Assembly (NCBI GenBank): GCA_900547315.1
Contig: URGI01000098.1
Coordinates: 1 to 5,650 of the forward strand
Direction: 5' to 3'
DNA: 5,650 bases
DNA from: an uncultured Eubacteriales bacterium
GTDB lineage: Bacteria > Bacillota > Clostridia > Oscillospirales > Oscillospiraceae
Part shown: in pieces, positions 1 to 5,575 of the stretch
How the letters are laid out: each line of letters opens with the position of its first letter
How positions within the stretch are numbered: the first letter of the stretch is position 1
The notes under the pieces: generated by a model
Seen by the model: only the letters and a program-made list of their open reading frames with translations
What the model was told of the DNA's origin: nothing
The model's database searches: none
Position numbers and translations under genes: made by a program

Positions 1-182
1 GATAAGGAGGGCGTTTTCGGAAAAACCTCCTATGGTCAGGCGGAAGGACGCCCCGGACGCCGGAATCCGTCCGCGGCTATTGCAGAATTTGATCTAAAGC
101 AAGACGGGTCATAAAACGCACCCGTCGGAATTGAAAAGAAATATTCAGCCGGAGCCTCCCCATGGCTCCTTAAAATATTATC
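1..182 (-). ncRNA. Putative structured leader or small RNA, leftward, incomplete
   Basis: No convincing protein gene lies here. The strand read leftward starts just after a near-consensus promoter and can form four successive hairpins: 169-164 with 156-151 (6 bp, 7-nt loop), 126-120 with 109-103 (7 bp, 10-nt loop), 72-68 with 59-55 (5 bp), and 31-26 with 10-5 (6 bp). The first can be extended by AATATT arms at 174-179 and 140-145. The second is followed by a short T-rich run (TTGCTTT) and could act as a weak attenuator. I do not recognise a known riboswitch, T-box, tmRNA, RNase P, 6S or SRP signature. It may be the 5' leader of a gene beyond the left edge or a free-standing RNA. The stems are seen in the sequence; transcription and function are inferred. 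Confidence 0.4.
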
Positions 183-188
183 TGATTT

Positions 189-217
189 ATTTTAGCCCGA
201 ATAAGGTGTTATGTCAA
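189..217 (-). promoter_or_regulatory. Near-consensus vegetative (sigma-A) promoter, leftward
   Basis: On the minus strand the -35 box is a perfect TTGACA (217-212) and the -10 box is TAAAAT (194-189), separated by exactly 17 nt. The predicted start of transcription is near 182. The sequence just upstream is strongly AT-rich, as in an UP element. It points away from the M3 peptidase gene's 3' end and out of the left edge, so it must drive something beginning in 1-182 and continuing outside the window. Confidence 0.75.
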
Positions 218-226
218 GTGAATTAC

Positions 227-240
227 TTAAATATATTTAA
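227..240. repeat. 14-bp perfect AT palindrome upstream of the leftward promoter
   Basis: TTAAATATATTTAA is a perfect palindrome ending 10 bp upstream of the -35 box of the leftward promoter. It could serve as an UP element or as a dimeric regulator site. Short all-AT palindromes also arise by chance, so the functional reading is weak. Confidence 0.3.
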
Positions 241-284
241 TATTTGCCCTGAGCAATTTCCTGATAATGTCTAGTCGCATTGAC

Positions 285-1994
285 TCACGCCGCGCGCTGC
301 TCCTGCATCAGCAGACGCATATCCTCCGCGACACGCTGCACGCGCCCGCTCTCAAAGGGGCTTACGAACCCTGCCTCCTCGATGTTATCCAGAAATCCGG
401 TGTACTCGCGGCTGAGCAGCTCGTTATACTTATCAAGCCCTGCCGTGCCGCCGTCCTGCGACAGCTCATATATCTGCATGGCGATGTCGTTGGATACGGG
501 GTAGGTTATCACATAGAAGGGGTACTCGAAGAAGTGCGCGATGTCAGACCAGCTCATCGCGTAATACTTCGCACGGCTCTCGTCGCAGTAGCCGTAATCA
601 CGCGCGAGCTGGAGGGACAGGTCGTTCAGAACTTCGGCGGAGAGCTGATCGGGATCCATGGAATACACCGTGCTCTCAAACTCCGCGAACGACGCCTGCT
701 GAACGTACAGGTCGAGCGTATCGAGCAGCTTCATGCGGCGCAGATTGTCCGCCTCGTCCTCGCCGAGGACTTCGTCGTAATAGCCCAGCGCCAGATACTC
801 CATCGCCTGAGAATAGCACTCTGACATATCTATCGTCTCGCTGGCATTATAATTTACGAAGGCGTCCACATAATGGCCGAACTCGTGTGAGAAGGTCAGG
901 ATATCCTCAGTGTCTCCGTAGGGGTCGAGGAACAGGAAGGGCGCCTCGTAGTTTTCCAGATAGGTCTGGAACGACATGGCCGCCTTGCTGCTGTTCACGG
1001 ACACGTCGCACAGCTTATACTTCGTCATGAAGTCGAACGCCGCCTTGACGTCCCCGCCCATAAGCTCTGTGACGCTTCCGAGAACGCCGATAAGTTCGTC
1101 TTCGTCGAGGTAGTCGTAATAAATATCGTCATACGGGGAAGCTTCCATTACCTCCTCGTACACGGGAACCATATAGTTCCGGATATCCGCGACATACTGC
1201 GCCGCCTGCTCCGGAGTGTAGTCCCTCTCGAAGTAGAAGCTGTACTGCATCTGCTCATAGTCCATCCCGAACTGGGCGGCCAGCTCCTGCCGCACCCGCA
1301 CAAGCTCGATGTAAATGCGCGCGAAGTCCTCGTTGTACTTCTCGTAGTTCTGCATTGTCTGCATATCGCTCCCCACGCCGCTCGTATCTCCGAGGCCGGC
1401 GGCGGATTCGGCGGCGAGCGCGCGGTATTCCGAGACGAGCGCGCTCTCGCGCTGCATCAGCTCAACCACCGCGTCGCTGTAATGGGACTGGCTACGGTCG
1501 GAATAGTCGTCCGTGAAGCCGTCCCAGAAATAGTTCTCCTCCAGCTCCTGCGCCAGATCGGACGCGGCGCAGGCATAGAACATGTCCTCCATCTTCTGCT
1601 GCACCGCCGTGAAGTTCTCGCCGCACCAGCTCACCTCGTCGGCGTAATAGCTGTCGTACACATCCTGGCACGAGCGGATATCCGCGAGCGTGTACATGGT
1701 GTCAAAATTATAATAGTCGAGATAGCAGGCGTCCAGCGCGGCGGAAACGGAGTCGATATCCCCGCTCTCCAGCGCATCATTCACGGCGTCGAAGTCGGCG
1801 CTTATCGTGCTCATGTCCGGCCGCAGGTACTCCATCTCGTCGAACGGGACAAGATTTCTGCCCGCACTTATAAAACTCCGCTGCAATGCGCGGTAGGCTC
1901 TGTCGAGCGGATCATTAAGAATCGACGACGAGCAGCCGGTGAGCATAAGCAGTGCCAGCAGCATACTCAGGAGGCGGATGGCTCTCTTTTTCAT
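285..1994 (-). CDS. Secreted lipoprotein M3-family (oligoendopeptidase F-like) zinc metallopeptidase
   Basis: This 569-residue protein probably cleaves oligopeptides outside the membrane. It begins with a lipoprotein signal: Lys/Arg residues, a hydrophobic run to about residue 19, then lipobox LTGC with lipidated Cys21. Residues about 30-215 are an acidic, helical-looking region with no motif I recognise. The catalytic part covers about 215-545. HEFGH at 370-374 gives zinc ligands His370 and His374 and catalytic Glu371. SECYSQAMEY (391-400) resembles the family's third-ligand motif and suggests Glu392. IAHFFEYPFYVITYP (485-499) matches the conserved C-terminal tyrosine region of oligoendopeptidase F-type enzymes. 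M3 enzymes are mostly cytoplasmic, so the lipobox is notable. The spacing from His374 to Glu392 (18) is shorter than the roughly 25 I recall for the family. The ATG is supported by GAGGTG (2005-2000) five nt upstream. The gene stands alone, is divergent from ppaC, and has no clear intrinsic terminator after its stop. The M3-like call is firm; the substrate is unknown. Confidence 0.88.
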   Translation of the reverse strand: MKKRAIRLLSMLLALLMLTGCSSSILNDPLDRAYRALQRSFISAGRNLVPFDEMEYLRPDMSTISADFDAVNDALESGDIDSVSAALDACYLDYYNFDTMYTLADIRSCQDVYDSYYADEVSWCGENFTAVQQKMEDMFYACAASDLAQELEENYFWDGFTDDYSDRSQSHYSDAVVELMQRESALVSEYRALAAESAAGLGDTSGVGSDMQTMQNYEKYNEDFARIYIELVRVRQELAAQFGMDYEQMQYSFYFERDYTPEQAAQYVADIRNYMVPVYEEVMEASPYDDIYYDYLDEDELIGVLGSVTELMGGDVKAAFDFMTKYKLCDVSVNSSKAAMSFQTYLENYEAPFLFLDPYGDTEDILTFSHEFGHYVDAFVNYNASETIDMSECYSQAMEYLALGYYDEVLGEDEADNLRRMKLLDTLDLYVQQASFAEFESTVYSMDPDQLSAEVLNDLSLQLARDYGYCDESRAKYYAMSWSDIAHFFEYPFYVITYPVSNDIAMQIYELSQDGGTAGLDKYNELLSREYTGFLDNIEEAGFVSPFESGRVQRVAEDMRLLMQEQRAA

Positions 1995-2021
1995 GGTCGC
2001 ACCTCATTTTTGTTTTTTATT

Positions 2022-2037
2022 ACAGTTTATCACAGTT
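2022..2037. repeat. ACAGTT direct repeat with 10-bp period
   Basis: ACAGTT occurs at 2022-2027 and again at 2032-2037, one helical turn apart, in the leader/promoter zone of the M3 gene. It overlaps one candidate -10 box for that gene. Such spacing suits a regulator binding one face of DNA, but the copies are short and may be chance. Confidence 0.2.
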
Positions 2038-2053
2038 AAGATGTTATTAAAAG

Positions 2054-2083
2054 AGTATTTTTACTGATTGAAATTATTCTCAA
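2054..2083 (-). promoter_or_regulatory. Candidate promoter for the M3 lipoprotein gene
   Basis: On the minus strand TTGAGA (2083-2078, 5/6 to consensus) and AATACT (2059-2054, 4/6) are separated by 18 nt, giving a leader of about 50 nt. An alternative pair nearer the gene is ATAACA (2047-2042) and TGTAAT (2024-2019) with a 17-nt spacer. The sequence alone does not decide between them. The first option lies inside and beside the rightward ppaC promoter. Confidence 0.4.
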
Positions 2084-2096
2084 TATCGCCTATAAT
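2068..2096 (+). promoter_or_regulatory. Sigma-A promoter of the ppaC-dapF operon
   Basis: TTGAAA (2068-2073, 5/6) and a perfect TATAAT (2091-2096) are separated by exactly 17 nt. Transcription is expected to start near 2103, leaving a leader of about 19 nt that holds only the Shine-Dalgarno site. The -35 box coincides with an upstream in-frame TTG, which shows that this TTG is not the translation start of ppaC. Confidence 0.85.
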
Positions 2097-2105
2097 TATA
2101 TTAAA

Positions 2106-2112
2106 AAGGGGG
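2106..2112 (+). promoter_or_regulatory. Ribosome binding site fixing the TTG start of ppaC
   Basis: AAGGGGG ends 9 nt before the TTG at 2122. No comparable site precedes the upstream in-frame TTG at 2068, which would also fall upstream of the predicted transcript start. The protein begun at 2122 starts directly with the family's N-terminal motif region. Confidence 0.7.
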
Positions 2113-2121
2113 TATTTCACG

Positions 2122-3732
2122 TTGAATGATATATATGTAACAGGTCACCGCAATCCGGACACCGACGCGATAGTCGCGGCTATGGCCTATGCCAACCTGC
2201 GCAACGCTCTGGGCGACCGTGAGTACAAGGCGATACGCATCGGCCCGATAAACGACGAGACCCGCTCCATGCTCGACCGCTTCGGGTTTGAGCCGCCGAT
2301 GTTCGTCAAGACCATGCGCACACAGATAAGCGACATCGAGTTTGACACTCCGCCGGAGCTGAACTGCGGCGTGTCGATGGATCTGGCGTGGCGCATCATG
2401 CGCGAAGGCCAGATTGCCACGATCCCCATCGTGCGCGATGACGGCACCCTGCACGGGATGCTCTCCGCCGGAGACATCGCGTCCTATGATATGCAGACCA
2501 TTTACGACGCGCACATCGAGGCGCTGCCGGTGTTCAACCTCCTGAGTGTGCTTGAGGGGCAGCTCGTAAACGAGTTCGGCAGCAACGTCGAGACCATCAC
2601 GGGCGACGTCGTGCTCGCCCTGCCGCAGACCTACGGCAACCCGCAGCTCACGGAGCCGAGCAGCATCGTCATCTGCGGCGACCAGCCGGAGATAATCGAC
2701 GCGGCGCTCAAGGCGGGCGTCTGCTGCCTGATAATCTGCCAGGCCGACGTAGACGCGCACCTCACCGATTATGACGGCGGCACCTGCATCATCTCCACCC
2801 CGCTCGACGCGCGGCGCGTGGGTCGGCTCATCTTCCAGGCGATGCCGGTCGAGCACGTCAGCAAGACCGGAGACATCATCTGCTTCCACCTGGCCGATTA
2901 CCTCGACGACGTGCGCGAGCTGATGCTGAAGAGCCGCTACCGCTGCTATCCGGTTCTGGACGAGAACGACCACGTTGTGGGAACGCTGTCGCGCTTCCAC
3001 TTGCTGCGCCCGAAGCGCAAGCGCGTCGTGCTCGTGGATCACAACGAGGCCGCGCAGTCCGTGCACGGGCTGGATCAGGTTGAGATACTTGAGATAATCG
3101 ACCACCACCGCCTCGCCGATATCCAGACCGGCCAGCCCATCTCCGTCAGAAATGAGCCTGTCGGCAGCACGAACACCATCATAACCTCCATGTATCAGGA
3201 GCACGGGGTCACACCCTCGCCCAAGATGGCGGGGCTTATGGCCGCGGCCATACTCTCCGACACCGTCATGTTCAAGTCCCCGACCTGCACGAAGAAGGAC
3301 ATCGCCATGGCGGAGCGCCTCGCCCGCATCGCGCGCATCTCGCTCAAGGATCTCGGGCGTGAGCTGTTCTCCTCTACCTCCGACGGCAAGAGCGCGGAAG
3401 AGCTGCTCGGCACCGACTACAAGGAGTTCCACATCTCCGGCCAGACCATCGGCGTCGGCCAGATAACCTGCGTTGACTCGTCGAAGCTCGTCGAGCGGCG
3501 GGATGAGTTCATCGCGGCCATGGAGAAGGTCAAGCAGAACAGCAATTGCGACCTCGTTATCCTCATGATAACCGACGTCCTGCTCGACGGCTCACACATC
3601 TTCTACGTCGGCAGCGACGACGTGATGCAGGAGGCGTTCTCCACCGTGCCGAAGGATAAGCACATGTTCCTGCCGAAGGTCATGTCCCGCAAGAAGCAGA
3701 TCATCCCGATGCTGACCGCCATGTGGGGCTGA
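2122..3732 (+). CDS. ppaC: CBS/DRTGG-domain family II manganese-dependent inorganic pyrophosphatase
   Basis: This cytoplasmic enzyme hydrolyses pyrophosphate to two phosphates, pulling biosynthetic reactions forward. From the TTG it is 536 residues. The DHH-type catalytic domain is split. GHRNPDTD (8-15) supplies His9, Asp13 and Asp15, at the same numbers as in the Bacillus subtilis enzyme. VDHN (305-308) supplies Asp306, IIDHH (325-329) supplies His328/His329, and LSD supplies Asp380. The C-terminal DHHA2 domain carries the substrate-binding SRKKQ motif at 522-526. Inserted between 65 and 300 are a CBS half (about 66-125), a DRTGG-like domain (about 140-235) and a second CBS half (about 238-297). 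This is the layout of clostridial CBS-pyrophosphatases, which as a family are controlled by adenine nucleotides (AMP/ADP inhibition, diadenosine polyphosphate activation). All expected metal and phosphate residues are present, so it should be active. It heads an operon with dapF, 4 nt downstream. An in-frame TTG at 2068 would add 18 residues but is part of the promoter. Confidence 0.95.
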   Translation: MNDIYVTGHRNPDTDAIVAAMAYANLRNALGDREYKAIRIGPINDETRSMLDRFGFEPPMFVKTMRTQISDIEFDTPPELNCGVSMDLAWRIMREGQIATIPIVRDDGTLHGMLSAGDIASYDMQTIYDAHIEALPVFNLLSVLEGQLVNEFGSNVETITGDVVLALPQTYGNPQLTEPSSIVICGDQPEIIDAALKAGVCCLIICQADVDAHLTDYDGGTCIISTPLDARRVGRLIFQAMPVEHVSKTGDIICFHLADYLDDVRELMLKSRYRCYPVLDENDHVVGTLSRFHLLRPKRKRVVLVDHNEAAQSVHGLDQVEILEIIDHHRLADIQTGQPISVRNEPVGSTNTIITSMYQEHGVTPSPKMAGLMAAAILSDTVMFKSPTCTKKDIAMAERLARIARISLKDLGRELFSSTSDGKSAEELLGTDYKEFHISGQTIGVGQITCVDSSKLVERRDEFIAAMEKVKQNSNCDLVILMITDVLLDGSHIFYVGSDDVMQEAFSTVPKDKHMFLPKVMSRKKQIIPMLTAMWG

Positions 3733-3736
3733 GCCG

Positions 3737-4573
3737 ATGCACTTCACCAAAATGCACGGAGCCGGAAACGACTTCATTATTATAAACAACATCGACGGCG
3801 CGATACCGGAATCGGTGCTGCCGGAGCTTGCCGCGGGGCTGTGCGCCCAGCATGTCTCCGTCGGCGCGGACGGGATGATGGTCGTCGCCGCGCCGCGGCA
3901 GGGCGGCGATTTCCGCATGATCTTCTATAATTCAGACGGCAGTCTGGGCGAGATGTGCGGCAACGGCGCGCGGTGCATCGCCCGTTACGGATATGAAAAC
4001 GGTCTGTCCGGAGAGACGCAGCGCATCGAGACCACCGCCGGACTTGTCACCGGACAGCGCGTGACGAAGCGGCTTTATAAAGTACGGCTCAACGACCCCA
4101 GCGTTATCGACCTGCACCGGAGCGTGAGCGTCGGCGGCACGGCGTACAACTGCGCATACATAGAGCTTGGCGACCCCGGCATCCCCCACGCGATAGTTCT
4201 CATGCCCGATTGGGATGAGCGCGACCACGATATGCTCCGCGCGCTTGGCCGCGCCCTGCGGTTCGCGGAGGAGTTTCCGCGCGGGGCGAACGTCAGCTTC
4301 GTTAAAGTTGTAGACGTCGGCCACGTCAAGGCGATAACCTACGAGCGCGGAGTCGAGGACTTCACGCTGGCCTGCGGCACCGGCTGCGGCTCGATCGCGG
4401 CGGCGCTGCGGCTGCTCGGCCTGAGCGGCGATGAGCTTGCGATATCCATGCCGGGCGGTGAGCTGACCGTGAGCCTGACCGCCAGCGGCAGCAGCGTGCA
4501 GGACATATACCTCACCGGACCCACGAACGTCGTCTGCACCGGCGATATACTCGACGAGGACGTCATGGGCTGA
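3737..4573 (+). CDS. dapF: Diaminopimelate epimerase
   Basis: DapF interconverts LL- and meso-diaminopimelate in the cytoplasm. It is the penultimate step of lysine synthesis and the source of meso-DAP for peptidoglycan. At 278 residues it has the usual full length. It opens with the family motif KMHGAGNDF (5-13). The two catalytic cysteines are visible: Cys74 in EMCGNGARC (72-80) and Cys213 in ACGTGCGS (212-219). Substrate-contact segments GIPHAI (148-153), GANVSF (183-188) and YERGVE (202-207) are also intact. The ATG lies 4 nt after the ppaC stop. The only purine-rich site is GGGG inside the ppaC end (3725-3728), so translation is probably coupled to ppaC. A strong terminator follows. Nothing suggests degradation. 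Pairing with a pyrophosphatase gene is not a textbook lysine operon. Confidence 0.97.
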   Translation: MHFTKMHGAGNDFIIINNIDGAIPESVLPELAAGLCAQHVSVGADGMMVVAAPRQGGDFRMIFYNSDGSLGEMCGNGARCIARYGYENGLSGETQRIETTAGLVTGQRVTKRLYKVRLNDPSVIDLHRSVSVGGTAYNCAYIELGDPGIPHAIVLMPDWDERDHDMLRALGRALRFAEEFPRGANVSFVKVVDVGHVKAITYERGVEDFTLACGTGCGSIAAALRLLGLSGDELAISMPGGELTVSLTASGSSVQDIYLTGPTNVVCTGDILDEDVMG

Positions 4574-4591
4574 TACGATATATTATTTATT

Positions 4592-4625
4592 ACCGGAGAG
4601 ACGGTTTGTCTCTCCGGTTTATTTT
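4592..4625 (+). terminator. Intrinsic terminator of the ppaC-dapF operon
   Basis: An 11-bp perfect stem (4592-4602 with 4608-4618) closes a 5-nt loop and is followed by TTTATTTTA. It lies about 20 nt after the dapF stop. It separates the operon from the next gene, whose own promoter begins a few bases further on. Confidence 0.93.
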
Positions 4626-4630
4626 ATCAT

Positions 4631-4660
4631 GTATATATTCTCCGTTTACAGGCAAGAATA
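4631..4660 (+). promoter_or_regulatory. Probable forespore sigma-F (or sigma-G) promoter of the SpoIIQ-like gene
   Basis: GTATA (4631-4635) and GGCAAGAATA (4651-4660) are separated by 15 nt. These fit the forespore-factor pattern as I recall it from Bacillus subtilis: -35 GYATA/GTATA and -10 GGNNANANTR. A sigma-A reading is poorer: TTTACA (4645-4650) has no good -10 box at 16-18 nt. Transcription would start near 4667, leaving about 30 nt before the ATG. Sigma-F and sigma-G recognise similar sequences, so the two cannot be separated here. Confidence 0.65.
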
Positions 4661-4684
4661 GGGTCGTAAACCTATTTTTACAAC

Positions 4685-4689
4685 GGAGG
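4685..4689 (+). promoter_or_regulatory. Ribosome binding site of the SpoIIQ-like gene
   Basis: GGAGG lies 8 nt upstream of the ATG at 4698 and confirms this start. The resulting protein places its single membrane segment close to the N-terminus. Confidence 0.8.
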
Positions 4690-4697
4690 TTAAGACT

Positions 4698-5498
4698 ATG
4701 AGCAGCAACAGCTCCGGCAAGAAGCTGGAGGGATTTTTCACGGGTAAGGGCTTCTACATAGTCCTTTTCCTGTGCGCCGCGGTTATCGGCGTGTCCGCAT
4801 GGATGATGGCGGCAGGAGATGTGGCTATGAAGAACGAGGTTCCGGTAAGAAGCAACGTCAACATGGAGAATAAACGGGTCGAGACGGTAATAATTCCGGC
4901 AGAGACCGCGGCGCCGGCAGCGGAAGCGCCGGTGTTAGGCGAGGCGGAGCCCGTCACCGGCGGCGATGAAGAGATCGCCGCGGAAGCTCCGGAGATCAGC
5001 GCCGAGGGCATCAACGCGCCCGTCAGCGAGCCGGAGGATATCGAAGCCGTCGATGTCTGGAAAGAGGGCGACGTCATGGAGGTCGCGGCTCCCATGTATG
5101 TCTGGCCGCTGAGCGGCGAGCTGGAGCGGCTTTACAGCGTCGATACGCTCAGCTACGACGTCACCATGCGCGACTGGCGCACCCACGACGGGCTTGACGT
5201 CATGGCCGAGCTTGGCAGCACGGTAGTCGCCGCGCGCGAGGGTACGGTCGAGAGCATCGTGGCCGACGCGCTGTACGGCACGGTTCTGACGATAGACCAC
5301 GGCGACGGCATCAAGACCGTATACGCGAATCTTGCGGACGTGCCCGCCGTGAATGTCGGCGACTGGGTCGAGGCCGGAGCCACGATCGGTTCCGTCGGCA
5401 CTACCGCAATATGCGAGATAGGCCAGGGGACGCATCTGCACTTCGCAGTCACCGTGGACGGCGTCTACGCCGACCCGCTGGAGTATCTTCCCGCATAA
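4698..5498 (+). CDS. spoIIQ: SpoIIQ-like M23/LytM-domain sporulation membrane protein
   Basis: This 266-residue protein has a short cytoplasmic N-terminus, one membrane segment (about 18-38), an Ala/Glu/Pro-rich acidic linker (about 60-125) and a C-terminal LytM/M23 fold (about 134-264). The architecture and the segment TVYANLADVPAVNVGDW (207-223) recall SpoIIQ (B. subtilis TVYQSLSEV...). SpoIIQ is made in the forespore and binds mother-cell SpoIIIAH across the septal space, supporting engulfment and channel formation. The zinc-site residues are present: HDGLD (163-167) gives His163 and Asp167, and HLHF (246-249) gives His248, with His246 as a catalytic His. This differs from the degenerate B. 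subtilis protein. The catalytic His of the usual YxH segment appears to be Asn211 in YANL, so hydrolysis may be impaired. An upstream sigma-F-type promoter supports the call. A general M23 endopeptidase is the main alternative. The M23 fold is near certain; SpoIIQ identity is likely. Confidence 0.75.
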   Translation: MSSNSSGKKLEGFFTGKGFYIVLFLCAAVIGVSAWMMAAGDVAMKNEVPVRSNVNMENKRVETVIIPAETAAPAAEAPVLGEAEPVTGGDEEIAAEAPEISAEGINAPVSEPEDIEAVDVWKEGDVMEVAAPMYVWPLSGELERLYSVDTLSYDVTMRDWRTHDGLDVMAELGSTVVAAREGTVESIVADALYGTVLTIDHGDGIKTVYANLADVPAVNVGDWVEAGATIGSVGTTAICEIGQGTHLHFAVTVDGVYADPLEYLPA

Positions 5499-5523
5499 AG
5501 CCGCGAAAAACCGAAAAAAGGTA

Positions 5524-5552
5524 TTGACAACTGGGCTTTGTTCTGGTAAAAT
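5524..5552 (+). promoter_or_regulatory. Near-consensus sigma-A promoter of the tRNA gene
   Basis: A perfect TTGACA (5524-5529) and TAAAAT (5547-5552) are separated by 17 nt. A TG pair at 5544-5545 adds an extended -10 element. Start of transcription is expected near 5559, about 17 nt before the tRNA. No intrinsic terminator is visible between the preceding stop codon and this promoter. Confidence 0.9.
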
Positions 5553-5575
5553 TCCTATTGCTGTTTAAAGCATAT

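Noticed and set aside
34..52. GGTCAGGCGGAAGGACGCC resembles the SRP RNA core
   Set aside because: The conserved core needs a UCC-GGAA-GGA stem and an AGCAGC side. Here only C-GGAA-G can pair and the AGCAGC side is missing.
1..114. Open plus-strand frame running in from the left edge, stop TAA at 112-114
   Set aside because: About 37 codons can be open by chance. Its third positions are not GC-rich like the real genes, and another plus frame is open over most of the same stretch. A gene end cannot be excluded but is not supported.
77..163. 28-codon minus-strand ORF starting at ATG 163
   Set aside because: AAGGAG lies only 2 nt before the ATG, too close for normal initiation, and the start sits inside a hairpin loop. 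A leader peptide is possible but unsupported.
182..284. Intrinsic terminator for the M3 peptidase gene
   Set aside because: The best stem on the minus strand after the stop is about 4 bp (TTGC/GCAA near 245-260) without a proper U-tract, so no terminator is claimed.
267..824. 185-codon plus-strand frame opposite the M3 peptidase gene
   Set aside because: It is a shadow of the minus-strand gene, which has a signal peptide and HEFGH motif; its translation has no recognisable features.
2068..2121. 18-residue N-terminal extension of ppaC
   Set aside because: It overlaps the -35 and -10 boxes and lies upstream of the predicted transcription start; the SD fits the TTG at 2122.
2101..3432. 443-codon open frame antisense to ppaC
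   Set aside because: It lies wholly opposite a gene with all catalytic motifs, has no domain-like pattern and no suitable SD. Long antisense frames are common opposite GC-rich coding DNA.
5499..5523. Terminator after the SpoIIQ-like gene
   Set aside because: The A-rich stretch has no inverted repeat able to form a stable stem.
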